From assembly GCF_015693305.1 (NCBI RefSeq), contig NZ_CP065138.1, forward strand, positions 2,668,001 through 2,732,000: a DNA stretch of 64,000 bases, given 5' to 3'. The notes beneath the pieces were generated by a model. That model was not told where the DNA came from, ran no database searches, and was given only the letters and a program-made list of their open reading frames with translations. Below, piece after piece: positions 56,234 to 64,000 of the stretch. Each line of letters opens with the position of its first letter. Position 1 is the first letter of the stretch. Origin of the DNA: Sphingobium sp. Cam5-1. Its GTDB lineage: Bacteria > Pseudomonadota > Alphaproteobacteria > Sphingomonadales > Sphingomonadaceae. The translations under genes and the position numbers were made by a program.

Positions 56234-56295
56234 CCGCCTCCTTTAGCGCCTTTTCTCCCGCCATAATACATCCGGCCGGAGGTCAAAAAACCTCC

Positions 56296-56516
56296 GCGTC
56301 TCGGAAGGACTCAAAACTCTGCGCCTCTGCGCGAACAAGAGAAAAAGATAAGCAGCCACAGCTTCAGTCTGATGACTGCGCGCCATCTACTCGCTGCTGG
56401 TTAGGATTATGCGCGCAAAGGCGCAGAGGACGCAGAAAAGTTTTGCATTTTTTGGTTCACGCGGAGGCGCGGAGGTGATTTTTGGCCTTCGGCCCTTTTC
56501 CGCGCCTCTGCGGACG
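56296..56516. repeat. Dispersed CGCAGAGG/CGCGGAGG repeat, two blocks
   Basis: Blocks at 56296-56340 (inverted) and 56408-56516 (direct) share the words GCGCAGAGG and TTTGGTTCACGCGGAGGCGC with 51446-51590. The second block runs right up to the slt stop codon (56517). No gene is visible in 56234-56516. Confidence 0.7.
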
Positions 56517-58607
56517 TCAGCCTGGGGTCTGCTTGCCCAGATATTTGGAGAGGGGGGTGTTGGAACCCCGGAAGCGGGCGCGTTCGGGGTTCATCGCTTC
56601 ATAGACAACCGCATTTTCCAGCACGCGCTGTACATAGTTGCGCGTTTCGAAAAGCGGGATCTGCTCGATCCAGCGCAACATGTCCGCGCCCGGCAGGCGA
56701 GGGTCGCCGTTGGCGTTGACCCAGCGGTTCACATTGCCGGGACCGGCATTATAGGCCGCGACGGCCAGCGGGTAGCTGCCGCCATAATAGTCGAGCATGC
56801 GCTGGAAGTAGGATGAGCCGAGCATGATGTTGTAGCTCGGATCGTTGAGCGAGCCGGGGTCATAGCCAAGGCCGAGCTTGCCCGCCTGTTCCCGCGCGGT
56901 GCCCGGCATAAGCTGCATCAGGCCGCGCGCGCCAGCGTGGCTGACGATCTGCCGGTCGAACTGACTTTCCTGCCGCGCGATGGCATGCACCATCGTCCAG
57001 TTGGATTGGGCCGTAGGCGGCACGGGCACGCGGGGGAAGGCGCTTTCGCCATAGCCGGTGAGGCCGCTGGACACGGCGCGGCGGCCGACCATCACGCCCA
57101 TGTCGGGCCTGCCGATGCTCTTGGCGAGTTCGGCGGCCAGATAATGGTCGCTGTCACTGTCGGCATTATTGGCGATGGCGCGGGCGAATTTGCTCTGATC
57201 CTCCCAATAGCCCATTTGCCCCAGCGCCTTCACCGCGCGGACGACCGAGCGATTGGCGAAGGCGGAGCGATCGGCGGCGGAAATCTCCACGGCCCGTTCG
57301 AAAAGGGCAGGCGCGGGCACCGGCTTTCCGATGCGTTCCAGGGCAAGTTGGCCGTAGAATTGATCCGGGAACACCGACGCCTGGGCGAAATAGCTGGTCG
57401 CGGTGGCCGTATCACCGGCTGCCAGTGCTGCGCGGCCTGCCCAATAATAGCCCTTCGACTGGGTCTGGGGGGATTTGGCAGCCGTTGCGTAGCGGCGGAA
57501 CATCGCCGCCGCGTCCGATGGGCGGTTCAGATTGTAGAAGGCGGTCGATCCCGCCAGCCAGGCGAGGCTGGTATAGTCATCGCGCTCGCCAATCGGGCGG
57601 CTGGAAACGTCGGTGCCGGGCGCATAGGCATCGTCGAGCTTGCTGGCGATGCCATAGGCGAAGCTCCACTGGCTGTCATTGGCGGCGGCGCGCGCCTGGC
57701 CAAGCAATGTCTCATACCATTTTTCCGCATTGCCCGGGCGGAAGGTCAGCTGGGGTCGGTTGGCGAGATATTGCCGTGCGGCGATCCAATTGCCCGTGTT
57801 CAACAGCCAAGTCGCCTTGTCCGCGACGAAGCCAGCGTCGGAAATCCCCACTGGCTCGGCGACTTGCATCCGGGCGGCGGCGTCCGGCGCCTTCTGGCGG
57901 AAGGCGATACGCGCTTCGTAGACCGGGCGTCGCGTGGGCGTCACATAGGCGAGCATCCGTTGCGCTCCGGCGATGTCGCCGCCCCACAGCAGCACGTCGG
58001 CGCGCTGATCATGGTCCGCGCTCGTCCAGCTGCTACCGAAGAGCGATAGCAAGCGAGCCTCGTCATCGGGCGAAAGCGTGCCGCCGACCCAGGCGCTGCG
58101 TGCGGCGATGCGCGCTTCGGGCATGCGGCCCATCTGCATCAGCGCCAGCGCATTGCGTGCATGGCCGGTGGCGGTGCGCGCGGGGAAGCGGGCGAAGAAG
58201 GCCGTCACCTGACGCGGATCATAGCTGTTGGGGTTGATGCCGGTTTCCGCCAGCCGCCGCATCCGGTCCTCCCCAGGCCAACCGGGATTGGCGAGGATGA
58301 AGCTGGCATAGGAGGAGAAGCCCAAGCCGTCGCTCTGCTGCAATGCGCGCCACTGGCTGATCGTCGCGGAGATGGACGGATCGGACGCGACGCCGATTCG
58401 GCTGCTCACCTGATTCCAGGGCGATGGCTGAGGCGATGCCTGAGTCGTGGCGGGCAGTTGCTGCACCACCGCGCCCGCCGGATAGGGCGACGCGACGGGG
58501 GCTTGGGTCTGGGCGCTGGCGCCCGCGGTAAAAAGAAGAAGAGCGATCAAGGGCATGCGGACCATTGCTGTTTCGGGGCGGCGAGCTGACAGCCTACTGG
58601 ACATCAT
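56517..58607 (-). CDS. slt: Soluble lytic murein transglycosylase
   Basis: 696 residues. N-terminal signal peptide (hydrophobic core PLIALLLFTAGASAQ near 20-34), a long superhelical alpha-solenoid (about 70-480) and a C-terminal SLT domain (about 520-650). The catalytic Glu is in IARQESQFDRQIVSHAGARGLMQLMPGTA, and YNAGPGNVNRW is also typical. It cleaves peptidoglycan glycan strands to 1,6-anhydro ends in the periplasm. Start 58607 has AAGGA upstream; ATG 58565 is an alternative. Divergent from dapA. Confidence 0.95.
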   Translation of the reverse strand: MMSSRLSARRPETAMVRMPLIALLLFTAGASAQTQAPVASPYPAGAVVQQLPATTQASPQPSPWNQVSSRIGVASDPSISATISQWRALQQSDGLGFSSYASFILANPGWPGEDRMRRLAETGINPNSYDPRQVTAFFARFPARTATGHARNALALMQMGRMPEARIAARSAWVGGTLSPDDEARLLSLFGSSWTSADHDQRADVLLWGGDIAGAQRMLAYVTPTRRPVYEARIAFRQKAPDAAARMQVAEPVGISDAGFVADKATWLLNTGNWIAARQYLANRPQLTFRPGNAEKWYETLLGQARAAANDSQWSFAYGIASKLDDAYAPGTDVSSRPIGERDDYTSLAWLAGSTAFYNLNRPSDAAAMFRRYATAAKSPQTQSKGYYWAGRAALAAGDTATATSYFAQASVFPDQFYGQLALERIGKPVPAPALFERAVEISAADRSAFANRSVVRAVKALGQMGYWEDQSKFARAIANNADSDSDHYLAAELAKSIGRPDMGVMVGRRAVSSGLTGYGESAFPRVPVPPTAQSNWTMVHAIARQESQFDRQIVSHAGARGLMQLMPGTAREQAGKLGLGYDPGSLNDPSYNIMLGSSYFQRMLDYYGGSYPLAVAAYNAGPGNVNRWVNANGDPRLPGADMLRWIEQIPLFETRNYVQRVLENAVVYEAMNPERARFRGSNTPLSKYLGKQTPG

Positions 58608-58710
58608 CGCAATTCCATCCTTATCAGGCCCTGAATGACGCGCTATAGCGCGCCGAGGCCTACACTCGACAGTGTGCCCCGGAATGCCGGTGAATTGAAG
58701 GAGTTTGTTG

Positions 58711-59589
58711 ATGTTTTCCGGGTCGATTCCGGCGCTGGTCACCCCATTTCGCGACGGGAGCGTGGACGAGGCCGCGTTTCGCGCTCTGGTGGACTGGCAG
58801 ATCGAGGAGGGCAGCAGCGCTTTGGTGCCATGCGGCACCACCGGCGAAAGCGCGACCATGACGGTCGAGGAGCATAATCGTGTCGTCGCGATTTGCGTCG
58901 ATCAGGCGGCGGGGCGGGTGCCGGTGATCGCGGGCTGCGGGTCCAACGACACGCGAATCGCTCTGGAGCATATGTTCGCGGCGCAGGCTTCTGGTGCGGA
59001 CGCGGCGCTGGTGGTCGCGCCCTATTATAACAAGCCCAACCAGGATGGCGTTTATCAGCATTTCGCCTATCTGGCCGAGCGCTGCCAGCTGCCGATCGTC
59101 CTTTACAATGTACCGAGCCGCACGATCACCGACATTGGCGTGCCGGTGATCCATCGCTTGACGGAAGAATATCAGTCGATCGTCGGCATAAAGGACGCCA
59201 CCGGGAATCTGGGGCGGGTCACCGCGCAGCGCCTCGCCTGCCGCGATGATTTCTGCCAGCTGTCCGGCAATGACGAAACCGCGCTGGGATTCAACGCCAT
59301 GGGGGGCAAGGGTTGCATCTCCGTCACGGCCAATGTCGCGCCGCGTCTCTGCGCGGAGTTCCAGGCGGCTTGTGCGTCGGGTGACTGGGCTGGTGCACTG
59401 GCGTTGCAGGACCGGCTCTACCCGCTGCACGACGCGCTGTTCAGCGATTCTTCACCTGGGCCGGTTAAATATGCGCTCAGCCGCGTGCGGTCCGACATGC
59501 CCGGTGAATTGCGCCTGCCGATCACATGGCCTTCGGAATCGAGCCGCGCCGCTGTCGATCGGGCTTTGGAAATTGCGGGTCTCGTCTAA
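58711..59589 (+). CDS. dapA: 4-hydroxy-tetrahydrodipicolinate synthase
   Basis: 292-residue TIM-barrel enzyme joining pyruvate and aspartate semialdehyde in lysine and diaminopimelate synthesis. Schiff-base Lys in IVGIKDATGNLGRV (K161), catalytic Tyr in VLYNVPSRT (Y132), CGTTGESATM, and KPNQDGVYQHF. GAAGGAG precedes ATG 58711. A divergent promoter region of about 100 bases separates it from slt. It heads dapA-smpB-DUF2062-cckA. Confidence 0.97.
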   Translation: MFSGSIPALVTPFRDGSVDEAAFRALVDWQIEEGSSALVPCGTTGESATMTVEEHNRVVAICVDQAAGRVPVIAGCGSNDTRIALEHMFAAQASGADAALVVAPYYNKPNQDGVYQHFAYLAERCQLPIVLYNVPSRTITDIGVPVIHRLTEEYQSIVGIKDATGNLGRVTAQRLACRDDFCQLSGNDETALGFNAMGGKGCISVTANVAPRLCAEFQAACASGDWAGALALQDRLYPLHDALFSDSSPGPVKYALSRVRSDMPGELRLPITWPSESSRAAVDRALEIAGLV

Positions 59590-59634
59590 ATGGGCTGCGG
59601 CCTTATATGGTGAAGTGAGTTAGTTAAGAGTCCC

Positions 59635-60117
59635 ATGGCCCGCCCTCGTCCCGAATTGTTCGACAAGAAGAAGATCGTCGCCGAGAACCGGCGCGCGCGT
59701 TTTGAATATTTCCTTGAGGATGTGTTCGAAGCGGGAATCGCGCTGCAAGGCACGGAGGTGAAGTCGCTCCGTTTCGGCGAGGGCAACATCGCGGAGAGCT
59801 ATGCCGAGGTGAAGGGCGATCAGGTGTGGCTGGTCAACAGCAACATCCCCGAATTCAGCCACGGCAATCGCTATAATCATGAGCCCAAGCGGCCCCGCAA
59901 GCTGTTGCTGCACGAGCGGGAGATCGCGCGCATGCACGGCGCGGTCGAGCGCAAGGGCATGACGCTTGTCCCCTTGAGCGTCTATTTCAACAGCCGTGGC
60001 AAGGCCAAGGTCGAACTGGCGCTGGCCAAGGGCAAGAAGACGCACGACAAGCGCGAAACGATCAAGGAACGCGACTGGAAGCGGGATCAGCAGCGTATCA
60101 TGAAGGACCATCGCTGA
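59635..60117 (+). CDS. smpB: tmRNA-binding protein SmpB
   Basis: 160 residues. [45 protein letters not shown] and [19 protein letters not shown] are diagnostic. SmpB brings tmRNA to stalled ribosomes for rescue. No ssrA (tmRNA) gene is in the window. Its stop overlaps the next start (TGATG). Confidence 0.98.
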   Translation: MARPRPELFDKKKIVAENRRARFEYFLEDVFEAGIALQGTEVKSLRFGEGNIAESYAEVKGDQVWLVNSNIPEFSHGNRYNHEPKRPRKLLLHEREIARMHGAVERKGMTLVPLSVYFNSRGKAKVELALAKGKKTHDKRETIKERDWKRDQQRIMKDHR

Positions 60118-60725
60118 TGGGTCCCAAGGCGAGCATGGGCCGTCTTGCCCGATGGTGGCACGCCAATGCGCCGACCCGTGAATCGCTGGAAGACAACCGC
60201 TTCATCGCGCCGGTCGCGCACCGGGTGCTGGAACCCTCGCTGTGGCGCTTTACCCGCCGGTCAGTGCCGCGTGGAGTCGCGTTGGGGCTGCTGGTCGGGA
60301 TATTTCTGTTGATCCCCGGTGTGCAGATTGCCGGGGCGGCGATGCTGGCGCTGCCGTTCCGGGCCAATATTCCGCTGGCGGCGGCGATGACGTTTCTTTC
60401 CAATCCGGCGACAACACCGCTGTTCCTGATGGCGTCCGTCTATGTGGGCAACTGGTTCCTCGGGCGCAGCGCGGACGCTTCGGGCTTCATGGCGCTGGTG
60501 GATAAGCACGCATCGATCCGCGAATGGTGCGGCTGGCTGTTTTCCGAAGCGGCGCCCGCCATGCTGTTCGGGCTGGCGCTGATTTCGATCGCGTTCGCTG
60601 TTGTCGGATATTTCCTTGCCGACTGGATCTGGCGCCATCGGATGGGCCGGAAATGGCATGCGCGCAAATTGAGGATTGGCAAGCCACCCGAAAGCAGCGC
60701 ATTGGAAGAAGTCGCCCGCGTCTGA
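60117..60725 (+). CDS. DUF2062 membrane protein
   Basis: 202 residues. Cytosolic N-terminus (about 1-55), then a membrane region of roughly three to four helices (about 58-190) with GLLVGIFLLIPGVQIAGAAMLAL and FLSNPATTPLFLMASVYVGNW, the hallmark of DUF2062. Function unknown. Translation is coupled to smpB by a one-base overlap; cckA follows after 44 bases. Confidence 0.9.
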   Translation: MGPKASMGRLARWWHANAPTRESLEDNRFIAPVAHRVLEPSLWRFTRRSVPRGVALGLLVGIFLLIPGVQIAGAAMLALPFRANIPLAAAMTFLSNPATTPLFLMASVYVGNWFLGRSADASGFMALVDKHASIREWCGWLFSEAAPAMLFGLALISIAFAVVGYFLADWIWRHRMGRKWHARKLRIGKPPESSALEEVARV

Positions 60726-60769
60726 CGCAGGGCGAATAGTCCAGGCGTTTTCAGGGGGAAGGCCGGCCG

Positions 60770-63193
60770 ATGGCCTCGCGCGTCAAAAGGGATGAGGAAG
60801 CGTGGACGGGCGATCGCCCTTCGCGGCTGTCCCTGCCGCTGCTGATACTGGCGGCGCTGCTTTCGGCGGTTCTCGTCATCTATGCGACCGGCAACCCGGC
60901 TATGGCCACAGGGTTCGGCGCGATGATCCTTGCCATCGCTGCGCTGCTCAGCTGGTATCGGCGCATTTTCCCGGAAGAGGCGGCAGACGGCGAGGCGGTG
61001 CCGGACTGGACGGTAGCGCGCGCCGCAGCGGATGCGTCCAACATGGCCATCGCGGTGACCGACCGGGCAGGGCGGCTTGTCTGCGCCAGCGACCTGTTCG
61101 GCGAATGGTTTCCCGGATTTCCGACGCCCCCCAATCTCACCGCCGAGCCGGGCCTGACGGAAAGCCTGAGCGCTGCCGCCCGCGCGGCCTGGCGCGATGG
61201 AGAGGCGCGGGTCGAAAGCGTGGCGCAGGGCGCTCTCCGGTTGGACGTCGATCTGTGCCGCACCGGCCGGTCGGAAGATTATCTGCTGTGGCGCTTTACT
61301 CCGGTTCGCCAGCCCAACGCGCTCGACGATGTGCACCGCCTGCTGACCGGGGACGCGGGGCGGCAGATGGGCGAGGCCGGGATCATGGCGGTGATGATCG
61401 GCGGCGAAGGGCGTATTCGCGCGGCAAATGGGGCTTTCCTGCTGCGTGCCGCTGGCCGGATCGACGCCAATATCACCGGCCGTGACTTTGCCGCCCATAT
61501 GCGTGTCGATGACAAGGGGCGGCTATTTCTGGCGCGTGAGGAGTCGGGCGGGCTACCGCTGCGGTTGTTGCAGGTGCCATTGCGTCGGACGGCACAGCCT
61601 GCTGGTAGCCAAGTGGGCCAAGATGGTCCCATGCTGCTGCTGCTGATCGATGAGCCAGCGGGCAGCGCGGGCGGCACATCGGCGCTTTCCTATATCGAAA
61701 CGCTGCTGTCCCTGCTGCCCTTCGGCCTTGCCATGGCGGATCGCGATGGTCGCGTCCTGTTCCTCAACAGCGCCTTTTCCCGCGCGGCGGGGCTCAAGCG
61801 TAGCGAGAGGCCGAGCTATCCCGGCGATCTGGTCGTGCGGGAGGATCAGGCAGCGGTCGCTGATGCGGTGCGCCGCTTTGCCGTTGGCCCGCAAATGTCG
61901 GGCGATATCGCCATCAGGTTGCGCAACGAGCCGGAGGAACCGACGGCACTCAGTCTGGCCGGCGTCCGGGGCCTGGGCGAGGCAGCGGTGCTGCTCAGCC
62001 TCAAGGACAATAGCGAGGAAAGCAAGCTTAAGCGGCAGGTGGCGCAGGCGACCAAGATGCAGGCGATCGGCCAGTTGGCTGGTGGCGTCGCGCATGACTT
62101 CAACAATATCCTGACCGCGATCATCGGCCATTGCGACCTGATGCTGATGCGCCATACGCCGGGCGACAGCGATTATGACGATATTCAGCAGATCAAGTCG
62201 AACAGCAATCGTGCGGCTGGGCTGACGCGCCAGCTGCTCGCCTTTTCACGGCAGCAGACATTGCGTCCGCAGGTGCTGCAACTGCCCGACATCGTTGCCG
62301 ACGTCTCCAACCTGCTAAAGCGCCTGCTGGGTGAGAGCGTGAAGCTGGAGGTCAGCCATGGCCGCAACCTGGGCGCGGTGCGTGCTGATCCGGGCCAGCT
62401 GGAGCAGGTGATCGTGAACCTGGCGGTCAATGCGCGCGACGCGATGCCGGAAGGCGGCATCCTCAATATCCAGACCTATGCGGTTCCGGCCGGCAAGGTG
62501 CGCGAAATGCGGCAGGAGATATTGCCCGCCGCCGATTATACCGCGTTGCGCGTGTCCGACACCGGCCTTGGCATCCCGCCCGACATTCTTTCGAAGATTT
62601 TCGAGCCCTTCTTCACGACCAAGGAATTGGGCAAGGGCACGGGGCTTGGCCTCTCCACCGTCTATGGCATCGTCAAGCAGTCGGGCGGCTATATCTTCGC
62701 CGAATCTGAAATTGGCCGGGGGGCGAGTTTCGTCATCTACCTGCCCGTCTATCAGGGCGCGGACATGGAGCAGGCAATTCCCGCCAAGCTGCCTATCAAA
62801 CGCAGCGAGACATGGGGCACGGGCACGGTGCTGGTGGTCGAGGACGAGGATATGGTCCGCGCCGTCGCCGAACGCGCCCTTTCGCGTCAGGGCTACAAGG
62901 TGCTGACCGCCAATGATGGCGAGCAGGGGCTGGAGGTACTGGCGAGCGGTGAGAAGATCGACCTGCTGATCTCCGACGTGGTCATGCCCAATATGGACGG
63001 CCCGTCCATGGTCGCGCGGGCACGGGACACGCATCCCGACCTTCCCGTGCTGTTCATGTCGGGCTATGCCGAGGAGCAGCTGCGCAAGTCGATCGACCTT
63101 GCCAATGTCGCCTTCCTGCCCAAACCATTTTCCGTCAGTCAGCTCGCCGAGGCGGCGCGGGACGCCTTGGCAATGGGTACAGCGGTGGAATGA
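60770..63193 (+). CDS. cckA: Hybrid sensor histidine kinase CckA
   Basis: 807 residues. Two TM helices (about 25-67), PAS-like regions (about 80-420), HisKA with phospho-acceptor His442 in [19 protein letters not shown], HATPase_c with [22 protein letters not shown] and [14 protein letters not shown], and a receiver domain with Asp736 in [13 protein letters not shown]. CckA passes phosphate through ChpT to CtrA in alphaproteobacteria. Complete. chpT and ctrA are not in the window. Confidence 0.95.
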   Translation: MASRVKRDEEAWTGDRPSRLSLPLLILAALLSAVLVIYATGNPAMATGFGAMILAIAALLSWYRRIFPEEAADGEAVPDWTVARAAADASNMAIAVTDRAGRLVCASDLFGEWFPGFPTPPNLTAEPGLTESLSAAARAAWRDGEARVESVAQGALRLDVDLCRTGRSEDYLLWRFTPVRQPNALDDVHRLLTGDAGRQMGEAGIMAVMIGGEGRIRAANGAFLLRAAGRIDANITGRDFAAHMRVDDKGRLFLAREESGGLPLRLLQVPLRRTAQPAGSQVGQDGPMLLLLIDEPAGSAGGTSALSYIETLLSLLPFGLAMADRDGRVLFLNSAFSRAAGLKRSERPSYPGDLVVREDQAAVADAVRRFAVGPQMSGDIAIRLRNEPEEPTALSLAGVRGLGEAAVLLSLKDNSEESKLKRQVAQATKMQAIGQLAGGVAHDFNNILTAIIGHCDLMLMRHTPGDSDYDDIQQIKSNSNRAAGLTRQLLAFSRQQTLRPQVLQLPDIVADVSNLLKRLLGESVKLEVSHGRNLGAVRADPGQLEQVIVNLAVNARDAMPEGGILNIQTYAVPAGKVREMRQEILPAADYTALRVSDTGLGIPPDILSKIFEPFFTTKELGKGTGLGLSTVYGIVKQSGGYIFAESEIGRGASFVIYLPVYQGADMEQAIPAKLPIKRSETWGTGTVLVVEDEDMVRAVAERALSRQGYKVLTANDGEQGLEVLASGEKIDLLISDVVMPNMDGPSMVARARDTHPDLPVLFMSGYAEEQLRKSIDLANVAFLPKPFSVSQLAEAARDALAMGTAVE

Positions 63194-63273
63194 ACTTCTT
63201 GAACGATCAGGCGTTTATGCTGGTCCGCGCGCCGATGATAAGATAGCGAGCGTAACGAAATAGGGGATCGCAC

Positions 63274-63630
63274 ATGTCGGACGGCAAGACCATCCTGGTG
63301 GTTGAGGATGAAGCGATGATCGGCATGATGCTGGAAGATTATCTCGAAACATTGGGATATCGCCTGCATGCCATTGCCGTGTCGGTGGACGAGGCGTGCG
63401 ACCATGCGCGCAAGGGCGGCTTCGACGCCGCGTTGGTGGACTGCAATCTGCAGGGTGAGAAAAGCTGGCCGGTCGCGGACCTGCTGGCGCAAAGCGGTAT
63501 CCCCTTTATTTTCGCGACAGGGGGCATGGCTGATGATGTGCCGTCAGGGCATTCGGATCGGCCCACTTTGGCAAAACCTTATACGATTGGCGCCGTTGAG
63601 CGGGCGCTGACGAAGGTTCTTTCCGCCTAA
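63274..63630 (+). CDS. Single-domain response regulator
   Basis: 118 residues, one receiver domain. ILVVEDEAMIGMMLEDYL gives the acidic pocket (E11, D12), D56 in AALVDCNLQ is the phosphorylation site, and K101 in LAKPY is the conserved Lys. The lid position is FATGG. There is no output domain, so it may relay phosphate or act by protein contact. Located 80 bases after cckA; whether CckA phosphorylates it is unknown. Confidence 0.9.
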   Translation: MSDGKTILVVEDEAMIGMMLEDYLETLGYRLHAIAVSVDEACDHARKGGFDAALVDCNLQGEKSWPVADLLAQSGIPFIFATGGMADDVPSGHSDRPTLAKPYTIGAVERALTKVLSA

Positions 63631-63643
63631 ATAGGAAATTTCC

Positions 63644-63681
63644 GTTCCCCTCTTGTTCTTTGAGAACAAAGGGGATACATG
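63644..63681 (+). promoter_or_regulatory. recA promoter with LexA box
   Basis: GTTC-N7-GTTC (63644-63658) is the consensus alphaproteobacterial LexA operator. TTGTTC (63653-63658) and TACATG (63676-63681) are 17 bases apart and the first hexamer overlaps the second half-site. This is the SOS-controlled promoter of recA. A palindrome GTTCT-ttg-AGAAC also covers the site. Confidence 0.85.
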
Positions 63682-63732
63682 GTGGCCAAGGCGCCACTTA
63701 ATCGGCGCTTCCGCTTGACAGGGGATAGGCCG

Positions 63733-64000
63733 ATGACAGCAATGCTCTCACTCATCGATTCCAAGAAGACAGGGACAATGGACAGACAGAAAGCATTGGA
63801 AGCTGCCCTTTCCCAGATTGACCGCGCCTTCGGTAAAGGTTCGGCCATGAAGCTGGGCAGCCGCGAGAAGATCGAGATCGAGGCGATTTCGACGGGATCG
63901 CTGGGGCTCGACATCGCGCTGGGTATCGGCGGCCTGCCGCGCGGCCGCATCATCGAAATCTATGGCCCTGAAAGCTCGGGCAAGACCACGCTGGCGCTGC
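63733..64000 (+). CDS. recA: Recombinase RecA, N-terminal part
   Basis: The 3' end is outside the window. 89 codons are visible, with [60 protein letters not shown] (split here by eye into two known motifs) and the Walker A GPESSGKT. RecA drives strand exchange and LexA self-cleavage. The start at 63733 (MTAMLSL) fits sphingomonad RecA; ATG 63778 would give a more usual length. Confidence 0.97.
   Translation, partial: MTAMLSLIDSKKTGTMDRQKALEAALSQIDRAFGKGSAMKLGSREKIEIEAISTGSLGLDIALGIGGLPRGRIIEIYGPESSGKTTLAL

Overview
The window is a 64-kb, GC-rich chromosomal segment made almost entirely of core genes. It looks like an alphaproteobacterium of the Sphingomonadaceae (Sphingobium/Sphingomonas-like). 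The grounds are the protein types (CckA, soluble PPK2, a conserved SRPBCC lysis-of-reading-frame relic, DUF2062), LexA-type GTTC-N7-GTTC operators, and several families of short palindromic intergenic repeats of the kind common in sphingomonads. No plasmid, CRISPR array or intact mobile element is visible.

Layout. 1-8.1 kb, minus strand: a UbiA-family prenyltransferase (cut by the window edge), rmuC, a PLP aminotransferase, guaA, an MFS exporter and a secreted protein of unknown function. 8.3-11.2 kb, minus strand: a detached alpha operon (rpsM-rpsK-rpoA-rplQ) with its own promoter and a hairpin cluster between rpoA and rplQ. 11.4-13.6 kb: a lipoprotein, a tiny ORF with a 15-nt perfect Shine-Dalgarno, a possible structured RNA, a holin/GH108 endolysin pair and tRNA-Pro(GGG). 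13.7-20.5 kb, plus strand: yajC-secD-secF, a Mth938-like gene, ppx/gppA, rlmE and comM. 20.6-24.2 kb, minus strand: an M23 peptidase and a GGDEF-EAL protein.

24.3-41.7 kb, plus strand: the str, S10 and spc gene blocks in order: rpsL, rpsG, fusA, tuf, rpsJ, rplCDWB, rpsS, rplV, rpsC, rplP, rpmC, rpsQ, rplNXE, rpsNH, rplFR, rpsE, rpmD, rplO, secY, adk. The genes that normally follow adk (rpsM onward) are the ones found inverted at 8.3-11 kb. A decayed SRPBCC-family pseudogene lies directly after adk instead. 42-49.6 kb: an acyltransferase, a CsgG-like protein, lepA, a PH-domain protein, a degenerate HNH-like protein, a repeat-rich gap, an I78 inhibitor and rnd. 49.6-64 kb: aspS, ppk2, a soluble CBS-MCP protein, a 61-aa protein, ctpA, greB, slt, then dapA-smpB-DUF2062-cckA, a single-domain response regulator and the start of recA behind a clear LexA box.

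Functionally the window covers translation (ribosomal proteins, EF-G, EF-Tu, EF4, AspRS, SmpB, RlmE), protein export (SecY, YajC, SecD, SecF), transcription (RpoA, GreB), DNA repair/SOS (RecA, RmuC, ComM), cell-wall turnover (Slt, M23, DapA, CtpA) and signalling (CckA, GGDEF-EAL, MCP). I see no convincing new multi-gene system. The most interesting points are regulatory or architectural: the split ribosomal operon, the small-ORF/RNA locus near 12.1-12.4 kb, palindromic elements with compensatory base changes, and structured spacers inside the ribosomal operon.
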